From Micractinium sp. NFX-FRZ (Eukaryota > Chlorophyta > Trebouxiophyceae > Chlorellales > Chlorellaceae): a stretch of DNA of 64,000 nucleotides. Location: the NCBI GenBank assembly GCA_029339195.1, contig JAPTJF010000238.1, positions 29,365-93,364 on the forward strand, given 5' to 3'. Position 1 is the first letter of the stretch. Every line of letters starts with the position of its first letter. The notes below the pieces were generated by a model that saw nothing but the letters and a program-made list of their open reading frames with translations, was not told where the DNA came from and did not search any database. The position numbers and the translations under genes are program-made. Positions 20,801 to 31,562 of this stretch are shown one piece after another.

Positions 20801-23800
20801 CTGTTTGGCAGGCAGCATTGGCTGCTTCGACTGCCGCCTGCAGGCGTTGCTGCTCGCTGGTGGCGTCTGCTGCAGCCTGCTGCGCATCGGCCAGCTGCCG
20901 GCGCAGCGAGTCGGCGTCGCCGTTTGCTGTCGCCAGAGCCGCCTTGAGGGCGGAGCAGGTGTCGGTGTCCGACTGCTGCTGCTCATGCAGGAATGCCAGC
21001 TGCTGCCGAAGCACGCTGCACTGCTGCTCCAGCTGCTGCGCGTGCCGCTCATGGGTTGCTGCATCACCTGCTGCCTCCCGGTGCAGCCGCTCGGCAGCAT
21101 CGCGGGCGGCTGCAGCTGCCGCATGCTCTGCCCGCGCCTCGCCCAGCTGCTGTTCTAGGCTGGCTCCCGCCTCGGTCGCGGCTGCCAGCTCAGCATTCAG
21201 CTCAGCGCAGCGTTGCGCTGCTGCCTGGTGCTGGCCACGTGCAGCCTCCAGGTCGGCAGATGCCTCCTGCAGCGAGGCCTGCAGGCCTGCCACCTCCAGC
21301 CGGTGAGACTCTGCAGCCGCCGCTGTCGCCTGCAAGTGTGCCTCCTCATCTGCTGCCGCCGCAGCCGCCAGCTGCTCCTCCGTCACCGCCAGTGCAGCAG
21401 CGTGGCGCCCCTCTGCTGCTGCCATCGCGGCGGCATGGCTCTGCTGCGCTGCCGCAAGAGCTGCTGCCTGCTCCTGCGCTGCCGTGCTGGCTGCAAGTGC
21501 CTGCTGCTGCACGCCGGCTTCATGCACTGCGGCCATGAGGAAGAGGCCCCGGTAGAGCTGCTGCACGCGGCACTGCTGCTCCTCGCTGCTTGCGGTGGCG
21601 ACCGCCAGGCGCTGCTGCAGCTCCCGGCAATTGTCCGCGGCATGCTCCGCTGCTGCCCGCGCCTCGGCAGCAGCAGCCTGTGCAGCTTCCAGCTCTGATT
21701 GTGCCGAGACCAGCTGCACGCTGGTGTCGGCTGCCATGGCTTCTGCCATGTCCAGCTGCTCCTGGCGCTCAGCCAGCTGGTGCTGTGTGGCCTCCAGCTC
21801 AGCTGTGGCTTGAGAACGCCCAGCTTCCGCCTCTGCCAGCGCGGCGCCTTGCTCCTGCGACTTCTGCAGCGCCACTTCCAATGCCGCCGCCGACTCAGCG
21901 TGCTGCTCCTCTGCTGCCTGCAGCCGCATACTCAGCGCTGCCAGCTGGTCTGTCTTGTCTGTGAGTTCGGCGGTGAGCGCATCAAACCATTCTGCTGCGC
22001 TGTGCTGCTCCGTCTCCAGCTCGCTCAGGCGCTGCACGGGCGCAGGGAAGTGGCAGGGGGAGGGGTGCACAGGTAAGCAAGGGGCACTTGAGTAGCAGAG
22101 CCCACCATGCAGGCCAGCACATTGCATGCTTCCTACAGGCAAGATCGAGCAGCACAGGAGAGGCATCCCCTTCCCCTGGCCCCGAGTTGGCCCCCGATAT
22201 CCTATGCTCCTCAATCTGGTCCCAGCACCCACCTGCTGCACCGACTGGTACGCTTCCTGCTGCTGCTCAGCCTGCGCCACGGCAAGCTTTGCCTCTGCCA
22301 GCTGCTGCTGCAGGGCCTCCTGGTGCGCGGCCAGCGCGTCGCGCTCCGCCTGTGCTGCGGTCAGCTGGTCACGCAGCTGGCTGCTGTCATGCTCCAGCTC
22401 CGCACAGTGGGCCTCCAGGGACTTGCACCTGCATGGGGGGTGTTACAGAAGCACACAGGGATCGCTTGGGTGCATGTTCCCGTGCTGGCTTTTGGGTACC
22501 AGGCATGCTGCTGCCACCAATGACTTGAACCCAAGAAGAGAACAGGCCTCCCGACAGCCGCATGCCTGCCAGCTGCAGGGCAGCCTCGGCTCTCACCGCT
22601 GCTCCGCCTCCTCCCACCGCTTCTGGTGGTCCCGCCCCTCCTCTGCAAAGCTCTGCAGCTCCTGCTGCAGCACCTTGAGCTGCTTGGACGCCTCCTGCGG
22701 TAGCAGCAAACAAGAAGGGACGACAATGGCGAGGTGGGCAAGCGACACGGGCGCAGTTCACCTAGGCAGGAGTGGCAGCTGGGGCTTCAGGGCAGCGCTG
22801 TGGGTGCGCGCCGATGGTTTTACACGTGGACGCATACACCAAGCTGGCCTGGCCCGGCATCACTGTGCACCACCCCTGCCTCACCTTGAACTGCGCCTCC
22901 CGCTGGCGAGCCAGCACCAGCTTGCCCTCAGCCACCGACTGCGCCTTCTTCAGGGACGCCAGCTGCTCCTGCAGCTCGCTGCGCTGCTGGGACCACTCCT
23001 GCTTCTCACCGGCGGCACACGCTGCCTGCTGCTGTGCCTCTCCCAGCTGCTGCGCCAGCTCAGCAGCCTTGGCGGCCGCCTCCTGCTGCTGCGCCTGCGC
23101 CTGCTGCATCAGCTGGCGGCTGTCTGCCAGGCTGGCTTCCGCAGCGGCCAGGCGCTCCTGCAGGCTGTCCCGCTGCTGTGCTGCCTGCTCCAGCTGCTGG
23201 GTCGCCTCGCCACGCTGGGCCTGCGCCGCTTCCAGGTCAGCCTGCAGGGCAGCCAGGGGAGTGACAAAGTGGCGGGAGTGGCGGCATAAGGAGGTGGGAG
23301 ATTGTGGGTGCAGGGTGCACTGCCAGCTTGCCTTCCCAGCTGAGCAAGCTCTACTTGCAGCACCCAGCCGGTAGCAAGCAGTGCAAGCCAGGAACCAGCC
23401 TTGCCAACGCCCTGCCTCTGTGGCCAGCCCACTCACCCGCGCGGCAGCCACTTCCTCCCGCAGCTGGCTCTGTGCCGACTGCAACGCGATGCACTGCTCC
23501 GCCGCCCCTGCCAGCTGCTGCTGGGCGGCCTGCAGAGCGCGCGCCTGCACTTCGTGGCCGCGGTACAGTTCAGCGTACTTGGACTTGAGCGTGTCCAGGT
23601 CTTGTTGCAGCAGGCGGTTGCGCTGCTGCAGCGCCTGCACCGCATCGACCAGGCCTGCAGGTGAGGGGGACGCAGGTTGTGGGGGCAGAGGGTGGCACAC
23701 AGAGTGAGGCTCACGGCTTGCTCTTGTGGTCTTCAAGAGCAGCGGGCAAGTGCATGTAACAGCACAGGGTAAATCTTCATGGGCACTCCCTCCATCGGCT

Positions 23801-26800
23801 TTGCTTTGCTGCCAGAACCACGATCCGCGCAGACCTTGCGGCGCTGCTGGCAGCACATTGCAGAATCCTGCCTCTTTGCCTTGTCCTGGCCCGCACCTGA
23901 CATGTCGCACATGTTGTCCACCAGCGTCTGGTTGGTCTGGTCCATGTTTGTGCCCAGCAGCTGCACCGCTGCACACTCTGCCTGCAGGGCCTGCCAGAAA
24001 AAAGGGGCCCAAGAATTGGGTGTCAGAGCATGATGCATGCATGGCGTAAGGCTGTGCAAACGCAACACACCCACGCAAGCCCCACCCGGCGACGCTGTTG
24101 CAAGCACATCTCGATTCTCACTTGCATACCTGTCATGCCCCTCCCCCCAAACATTCCGCGGCCATTGCTCACCTTGACGTTCTCCTTCAAGTTGGCGTTC
24201 TCCGCCTGCAGGCCCTGCAGCCTGGCAGACAGCCCCTCCTGCTCGGCAGCGACAGCCGCCAGGCGCTGAGCAGCCTCGCCGGCAGCCTGGTGCTGGGCAG
24301 CTGCCTCCTGCTGCGCCGCGCCCAGCTCGCGCTGCGTGTCCTGCAGCTGCATAAGCGCGGCGTCACGGTGCCCCGCTGCCCGCTGCAGCTCAGCCTCCAC
24401 CGCTGCTGCATGCTGCTCCAGCTGCTGTGCATGCCGGCTGCGCAGGCCTGCCTGAGCCTGCGTGTCAGCCAGCTCAGCGCTGACTGCCTCCAGCTGGCGC
24501 TCCAGCTCCTCGTGGCTGTCCGTCAGTGCCTGCAGCTGGTCTGCCGCGCCCTCCACTGCGGCGTGCGCTATATCCTGCTGCGCCAATGCAGTGTCCAGCT
24601 GCCGCCGCAGCTCCACACACGTGCGCTCCACCTGCCCTGCATAGCTGCCGCGCTCCTCAGCAGCCCCCTGCGCAGCCTGTGCTGCCGCCTTGGCATCGTG
24701 CAGCTGCAGCGCCAAGGCCGCCTTCTCCTCTGTCAGCCGCAGCACCACGTCATCTGCCTTGTCCAGCCGCTGCAGCGTCTCCTGCAGCGCCTCCACCTGA
24801 AGGGAAGGGGCAGGCAGGGGAGCACCGGGGTTTGGAGTGAGATCACCTGCTGCTGGGCGGGGATGGGCAGACATAAGGCAGATGCCAGGTACACCAGCTG
24901 ATCAGCCTGACTCTGAGCATGCAAATGCACTCCACGGACGACAACATCTGTTGCATCACATGGCCTGGCACCCACACAAGTCAGCCCAATCAGTCAATTG
25001 CAGCTGGGCCAGTGAACACTGCTCGCCCAGCTTACCCGGCCCTGCAGCTCGGCCTTGTCATGCGACAGCTGCTCTGCGCGGCTGCGCTCAGCCTGCGCCG
25101 CCTCGCGTGCTACCATCAGCTCCTCAGTTGACTGCTGCGCCAGCGCTGCCAGGCGTGCCACCTCAGAGGCGCGGGACTCCGACCCCTGCTGCTCCTGCCC
25201 CAGCTGCGATGCCAGCTGCTGGCAGCGCTGCCGCTCCTCTTGCAGGAAGGCGTTCATCTGCATGGGGTGGTGGCAAGTGGCAGCCGAGGTGTAACCCACA
25301 GAGCAGGGAACACTATTACGTGTGCTGCTCTGCGTGCACAACCAACGGCCAGCTGGCTCAACTAGCTAGCGGGGCACGTGCGCAGACAAAGGAACCGTCC
25401 GTTCATGTTGCCGCCCAGCCTCATCCATTGGCCGCTACAGCCGACCCCCTGAACGCCCATCCCACCTGCTCCAGATGGCCAGAGATCTGTTCCGCTGCGC
25501 TCAGCCTGCCCAGCGCCTCCTGGAGCCGTCCGTCCAGTCCCGCACGCTCCTCAGCCAACACAGTGCCACGCGCCCGCTCAGCTGCCAGCTCTTCTCGCAG
25601 CGCTGCTGCAGTGGCCTCCTGCTGCTGCTGCAAGGCTGCCAGAGTGGCGGCTGCGGCCTTGCGCTGCTCAGGGGTGGCGCTGCGCCCGCTGCGGTCGCCA
25701 CCAGAAGCCACTGCCTCCAGCCGCCCAGCCAGCGCTGCCTTCTCCTCCACCAGACTTTCAATGCGTGCCCGGCCCGCTGCCAGCTCCTGCAGCAGCGTCG
25801 CCAGCTGCTGCTGCTGCTGCTGTGGGGCACCGCCGCTGCCGCCGCTCAGCAGCTGCGCCTGAAGCCCGCACTTCTCCTCCTGCAGGCGCCCCACCGCCTT
25901 GCGCTCCTTCTGCAGCTTGTAGTGCAGAATCTTCATGGCGTGGTTGGCCTTGAGCATCATCTCGTTGAGCTTCTCACACTGCAGCGGGGACGGGGACCAG
26001 CCAACAGGAGTTGAGAGGGATGAGGACATGCAAGCTGCACACAAAGAAGCCCCGATGCACAGCCGCAGAGGTCCTGCACACCATGCCCGATAGCGCCAGC
26101 TTCCAAGGCAGACCAGGTTGCCAGAAGCTGGCTCGGCAAACAACACCAAGCCACAGCGCGCTGCTGCTATGTCCCACTACCCATGCTCTGCCCCAGCTAG
26201 CTTCCCACCTTGCGATTGAGCGTGTCCACCTCAGAGCGCAGGTGCCGCTCCTCCACTGCCTGCAGCCGGCACCGCTCCTCCAGCCCCGCACTGTCCCCAT
26301 CGCCATCGCCACGCCCTGCCCCACGGGCCGGCGTCTGCTGCCGCTGCTGCTGCCGGCGGCGCTGCTGCTCCTGCTGCTGGCGCCAGGGAGGCGTCCCACT
26401 GGCGCTGGCGCTGCCCTCTGCGGCTGCGTCCTGCATGTGCTGCGCCATCGTCTTTTGCTTGCCCTTCAGATCACGCAGCTCCTGGGAGAGGTCCCGCACC
26501 TGCTCACGCAGCTGCTGCCGGTCGTTCTGCAGCACACTGGTGCGGGTCAGTGTGCGAGCAACAACTGCTGCCTCTGACACCGTCGCCTCCGACTCGCCGC
26601 CAGACGAGGCAGCATCGTCGACGTCTGCGGCAGCGCCGCCGCCGGCGCCACGCACCCTGCCAGCTGTTGTGACGAAGCGGAATGAGGGGCTGCTGGGAGC
26701 GGGCTGCTGCTGCGCCGGCTGGTGCGGCTGTTGGGCTGGCGCTGGGCTGTGCGAGGCGAGGCCCTCCCGCCGCATGCTGTTGAGCATGGGTGACGAGAAG

Positions 26801-28341
26801 ACATCCGGCTCCTGTTCCTCCTGCGCTGCTGGCGATGCTGCTGCTGCTGCTGCGTCACCGGCACCGGCGGAGTGGTACGCAGTGCCTGGCTGTTGCAGGC
26901 TGATGCTGCCCTCCGGCTCCTGCCAGCCATCTGCTGGTGGCGTGCCATAGCTGGCCAGGTTGGCGCGCGCCTCCACCGCCCACAGCTCGCTGCGCAGTTG
27001 CTGCACCTGCGCTGCTGCCTCGCGCCGCGCCTCCTCCGCCTCCAGCCGAGCATAGTTCGCTGCTTCAGCATGCTCCTGCGCTGTGGCTGCAGCATTTGAA
27101 AGTGGGCGTGGGAGCAGAAGAGGGGCAGGGTGAGGTGAGGGTTTGTGGGGAGTCGCACAGCCACGGGTGTGAAGAGGGAGCCGCACTGAGCGGCATGCAC
27201 GCAAAGGAGCCAAGCGGCCGGCGTCCACGAAACACCGCCCAACACTAGTGGCAACGCCAAGCAGCCCACCGCAGCATGCACGCCAACCCCGCTTTGCCCA
27301 GCACGCACCTTGCGCCGCCCGCAGTGCGGCAGCAGCATCCAGCGTCGCCGCATGCGCAGCGCCCAGCTGCGCTTCCAGCTCGCTGCACCGCGCCTCGGCG
27401 GCTGCCAGCGCAGCGCCACGCTCCTCTGCATCGCGCCGCGCCTGTGCTGCCTCAGCGGCCGCCACCTCCAGCTGAGCATCGCGGGCAGCAAGCTGGTCTT
27501 TCAAAAAGCGCGCCAGCTGCTGCCCCGCTGTTTCGCGGTGGCGCGCAGCCGATGAGGGGCTCTCGCTGTATGCCTGCGCTGCCGCCAGCGCCTCCATGGC
27601 CGCAGCCAGCTCGCTGTCCTTGCGGCGCAGCTCCTGCCGCAGCTCCTCCACCTGCGGGAGAAATTCGTGTTGGCAGACGGGGCACAAGCGGTGGGCAGGC
27701 AGGAATGCTGGCAAGTGGATGAAGGGGCTGCTTCACCCCATGGCATCTCAAGGTTTGTCAGGGCATGCGCATCACCACGCATCTGTCTGCCTCCATCCCT
27801 GCAATGCCCGACCTCTCCATTCACTGCTCCTGCCGCACCTGCTCCCAAGCTGCCACCACATCGCCGGCGGCTGCCACGTCCGAGGCCAGGCGTCGGATGA
27901 GCACCGTGTCTATGGGCTGACCATCAGCTGGCGGGCTGGCCGGCACAATTGCATCTGAAGGCGTCCCACAGCCGCTGCCACCTGCCAAGTCCGCATGGAC
28001 GGCACTCTGCTTCTGTGCCGGGCTCTGCAGGGGCGGCAAAGGTGTGCAGGCGCAGGCGGCAGCCGGCGTCAGCTGGCAGCAGGCAGGCGGGCCAGCCAGG
28101 CCAGACCCAGCAAGCTGCCATTGGCTGTCCCCGTCTCACCCACCTCGGCCTCCAGCGCCTGGATCACAGCCAGGGCGTCCCGAGCCAGCGAGCCCTCTGC
28201 CGAGAAAGCGGGGTGCAGGTGCTCACGCGCCTCCCGCTGTGACTGGGCCTGCTTGGTGGGGGACACCTGCACGGAGCCAAAGCCTGCGCCGCTGCTGTTG
28301 GCGCGGCCGAGCTCGCCGAAGGGCTGACGAGGGTGCGCCAT
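17845..28341 (-). CDS. Giant coiled-coil protein, 2375 residues
   Basis: Eighteen exons join in frame: 28341-28144, 28024-27839, 27651-27309, 27086-26209, 25978-25466, 25257-25036, 24796-24173, 23990-23897, 23654-23437, 23241-22885, 22694-22597, 22428-22233, 22031-20574, 20329-19714, 19545-19271, 19152-19064, 18838-18755, 18523-17845. Most of the protein, from ~residue 125 to ~2100, is Ala/Gln/Glu/Leu-rich heptad sequence, interrupted near residues 330-470 by a Pro/Ser/Gln-rich segment. A short non-repetitive block, LLSEVKWVLEDYSEADLCG, lies near residue 2130. The C-terminus is Gln/His-rich and ends DDDVPLRARYATADSLHL. No motor, ATPase or membrane segment is visible, so a scaffold, golgin-like, centrosomal or nuclear-matrix role is possible but not shown. 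Several acceptors lack strong pyrimidine tracts, yet the total closes on one frame. Confidence 0.88.
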
Positions 28342-28533
28342 CGCCCAGCTGTCTCACGCCACTGCCGCTAACATGTTGGGCTGCGAGCGGGATCCATGGA
28401 TTCGTGTGCTGGAAGGCCAAGGCTGCCCAGGCTTCAAATGAGCACAGCAGGGCAGGGCGCCAGGTCGGACGCGCGAAAACGGGGTTTCCTTCTCCCCGAG
28501 TGCCTCGGACGTCAGAGGGCTCTCCAACCAAGC

Positions 28534-28698
28534 ATGACTGGAGCATTCGAGCCCGGTGCAGCTGGACACGCCAAGCACTTCCGCCTAGTTGCTGGCGGCG
28601 GTATTCTCGTGCTCGGTGTCGGAGCATACTTTGCCGTCACTGCCCTGACACGGGCCTTCAGCACGAAAGCAGCGCCCGTCGAAAAGGCGCAGGACTGA
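28534..28698 (+). CDS. 54-residue single-pass membrane miniprotein
   Basis: The frame opens MTGAFEPGAAGHAKHF and has one hydrophobic helix at about residues 17-38 (LVAGGGILVLGVGAYFAVTA), then a short basic/polar tail ending KAAPVEKAQD. I do not recognise it. The size and the single helix fit a small organelle membrane subunit, but that is inference. An upstream ATG at 28396 in the same frame is less likely, because it would add a Gly/Arg-rich stretch of no clear character. Its stop lies only 16 nt before the ATG of BCD1 on the same strand, and its ATG is 192 bp from the divergent coiled-coil gene start. Confidence 0.6.
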   Translation: MTGAFEPGAAGHAKHFRLVAGGGILVLGVGAYFAVTALTRAFSTKAAPVEKAQD

Positions 28699-28714
28699 CG
28701 TGCTGACGAGAGGC

Positions 28715-31176
28715 ATGGCGGCAGAGGCAGAAGAGGCGCCGACAGAGGCCCAGCGGTGCCAGGTCTGCGAAAAGGCGGTCGCCAAATACTGCTGCCCCCG
28801 ATGCAACAACCGCACATGCAGCCTGGACTGCGTCAAGGGTGCGCCGCCGCCAGCCGCTGCCGCCTGCCGCTGCCGCCAGCCGCTGCCGCCTGCCGCTGCC
28901 GCCTGCTGCTTGCCTTTGCAGCTGCCTTTGGTGCTCCCAACTGCCCACTTGCGCTTGCCTTTCTGGTCACCTGACTGCAAACGAGCCATCCTTCATGACG
29001 CCTCCCAGGGTGCCTCGCTCCCGCTTGCCGCCGCCTGGCCTGCACCGCCTGCGTGCCAACGCGCCCCTTGCCGCCCGCCCATGTCCTGCCCTCAGCCCAC
29101 AAGGAGGCGTCTGGCTGCTCCGGCAAGCGCGACCGTGCCGCCTTTGTGGGGCGCGCCGACTTTGACGAGCGCACCTTCCTCTCAGACTACCGCTTCCTGG
29201 AGGAGGTGCAGCTGGCAGAGGATGTGGCCAAGCGCAGCAAGCCGCCAGCACCCAAGCTGGAGCTGCCACAGTTCCTGCAGACGCTGCAGTACCAGGCCCG
29301 CAGGTGGGTGCTGAGGCGCATGGGTGCACGAGTGCTGTGTGTTGTTACTCATGCGTGTTGCCTGTTAGTTCCTGCATGCGCTTGCACCGCCGCCACCGGC
29401 GCTGCAAGCGCAGGCGGTGGGAGAGAGTCCGGTGTAGAGGCCACAGGGCTAGGCTGGTGCGCCCGTGCTTGCTGTGGGCTGGTGTGCAGACTGACCCCTT
29501 GCTGGGCGCAGACATGCTGGGGGACGCCTTGCTGCCGCTGCCGCTGGATACCATGCTCACTTCCACTTTCATCCAGCAGCGTCGGTGTCACCTACATTGC
29601 GTTGCCGTCACGCCGCGCCCCGCCCCCCCCGTTCCCCCCGCCCACAGGCGCGGCGTGCAGCTGCACATCCTCTCCCCCGGCATGGAGAAGCGGCGCACCA
29701 ACACCACGCGCTACGACGGCCGCCTGCAGACGCTGCAGTGGCACGTGGAGTGGAGCTTCCCTGCGGCGGGGGGCGCAAAGACGGCAGACCACAAGTAAGG
29801 TCCAGGGGGAGGGGTGGGGCACACGGCAAAGGAGTGGGAGGGGAGACAGAGTGAGCAGGCAGGCATGAGACCTGGGGGCGTGGCATTCCCAGCACGCTCG
29901 CTGCCTCTCGGCCTAGTTGCCAATGTTTGTTGCCACTGGACACGCCCGCTGACCCAGCTTTCGAAACTTGCGTGCTGACGTGGCATGTCCCGGTGCTGAC
30001 CTGTCGGGTGCAGGGTGCACGAAAACACGGTGATGTCGGAGCTGCTGAGGGGCCACCTGGAGCTTAAGCCGGGGGAGGCAGCCAAGCACCACGCTCTGCG
30101 CGAGTATGGCGAGGCAGGGCTGGGCGCGCTGACGGTGCTGCTGCGCAAGGAGCGCACGCCGGTGAGCCGGCATGCGCTGTGCTGTGCCCGCTGTGCTGTG
30201 CCCGCTGTGCTGTGCTGCGTGTGGCGCACTGCGGGTGCTTCTGGGTGACACTGTTGTGCGGCGTGCCACCTTGTGTGCGACTTTATGCGTTGGCAATTGC
30301 TAATGTGTGAGACGGGGTGCTGCGCCGGGTGCTGCCGCCGCGATGGGGGGGTGCATGTGCAAGAGAGCGCCTCCGGCGCAAAGCTGCGGTGGCGGCTGGT
30401 GTGACACTGCACAGGGTACCTTCCTTTTGAGATGAGCCATTTGCGTGCCTGCTGCTGCTTATCAACCACCGCAGGCCAATGCAGTAGAGTACTTTGAGAT
30501 TGACGTCACCCGCCCCCTGCGCACCCAGCTGGCCGGCAAGGTAATTAGATGGCCAGCAGCAGTTACAGATGGCAGCGATTGCGAGCACCAGCGGCCCTTG
30601 GCTGCCTGCCAGACACCTTGCTGCCTGGGAAACTTGCATGTGATTGGCATCCGCCGTTGGGACGCCCCGTCAGCAAGTGGCGGCTCACGCAGCTTCATGC
30701 AGCGTGCTCATGGCAGGCTCTGCTGTGCAACGCTGTTCCTTCCCCTGGCCACAGCCCACCTGTGGCCCCGCCCATGCCTCCTGCCCCTGCAGGTGATTGT
30801 TGAGTTCCCAACCTTCCTGGTGCTCCTGCCACGCGAGCGGGGGGAGTACCACATCCTGCCAGCCCAAGCGCAGGCGCCGCCGGCAGGCACGGCAGAGCCA
30901 GCAGGGCAAGCGCCAGCAGCAGGGGCAGAGGGTGCGCCGCCGGTCGCCGAGGCAGCAGCAGGTGCAGCAGCAGGTGCAGCAGCTCTGCCAGCAGCAGCAG
31001 CAGGAGCAAGAGCACCCGCTGCGGCTGGCGAGGGCGTCGCGTCAGCGGGAGGGGCAGCAGCACCGCCCTCAACAGGAGCATCAGCTGTGCACACGCAAGA
31101 ACAGGAGGCACCAACAGCAGCAGCAGCAGCAGCCCCCGAAGCAGCTGCACCAGCGGCAGAGGCTGCCGGCACATAG
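28715..31176 (+). CDS. BCD1: Box C/D snoRNP assembly factor BCD1 (HIT zinc finger)
   Basis: Six exons (28715-28838, 29096-29303, 29648-29794, 30014-30161, 30475-30540, 30793-31176) encode 358 residues. A zf-HIT domain occupies residues ~15-50, with Cys pairs CQVC, CCPRC, CSLDC, then HKEASGC. Downstream are landmarks of the BCD1/ZNHIT6 family: FLSDYRFLEEV, a NTTRYDGRLQTLQWHVEW block near residue 135 and a conserved core ending IVEFPTFLVLLP. The family acts in the nucleus with the R2TP/Hsp90 system to assemble box C/D snoRNPs. The last exon adds an Ala/Pro/Gln-rich low-complexity tail of about 100 residues with no family counterpart that I know. The gene sits 16 nt behind the miniprotein frame. 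Confidence 0.92.
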
Positions 31177-31307
31177 CCATGCACTGGGCACATGCTACAA
31201 TGTGCCACCCTGACTGAACCCCCACACACTTGAGGATATATATTGTCCATTGCACTCTGCACTCTGCTCCGCCTTTCACCGCTCGCCAGTACGCTGTTCG
31301 TTCACAA

Positions 31308-31312
31308 TTACA
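31308..31312 (-). terminator. Poly(A) signal TGTAA of dehydrogenase gene
   Basis: Minus-strand TGTAA lies 250 nt past the dehydrogenase stop codon. It is upstream of the plus-strand signal of BCD1, so the two convergent transcripts should overlap at their 3' ends. Confidence 0.5.
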
Positions 31313-31336
31313 CTTGAGGTCGTTGCAACAGGTTGA

Positions 31337-31341
31337 TGTAA
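31337..31341 (+). terminator. Poly(A) signal TGTAA of BCD1
   Basis: Plus-strand TGTAA lies 160 nt past the BCD1 stop codon and 24 bp beyond the facing minus-strand signal. Confidence 0.55.
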
Positions 31342-31562
31342 CAGATGCATAATAAAATCAGGACAGGGCAGGGTGACTGATGGGCATCAGGAGTGTGGGA
31401 TGGCGCATTCTTGTGCATAAAAGGGATAGATAGAACAGATTCAGTTCGTCGATTGCTCATATCAAGTGTCATGTCGCACTGCCAACAGCAGGCAGCAGCG
31501 ACCAAGCCAGCAGCTACATCATTGACGTGCATGCATGTGTTGGCCGTGGCACCCACACCGCC

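Noticed and set aside
20421..24901. Long plus-strand frames rich in Leu, Arg, Ala and Cys opposite the coiled-coil exons
   Set aside because: They are the mirror of Ala/Gln/Glu-rich minus-strand codons; the minus strand gives an 18-exon frame with consistent phases.
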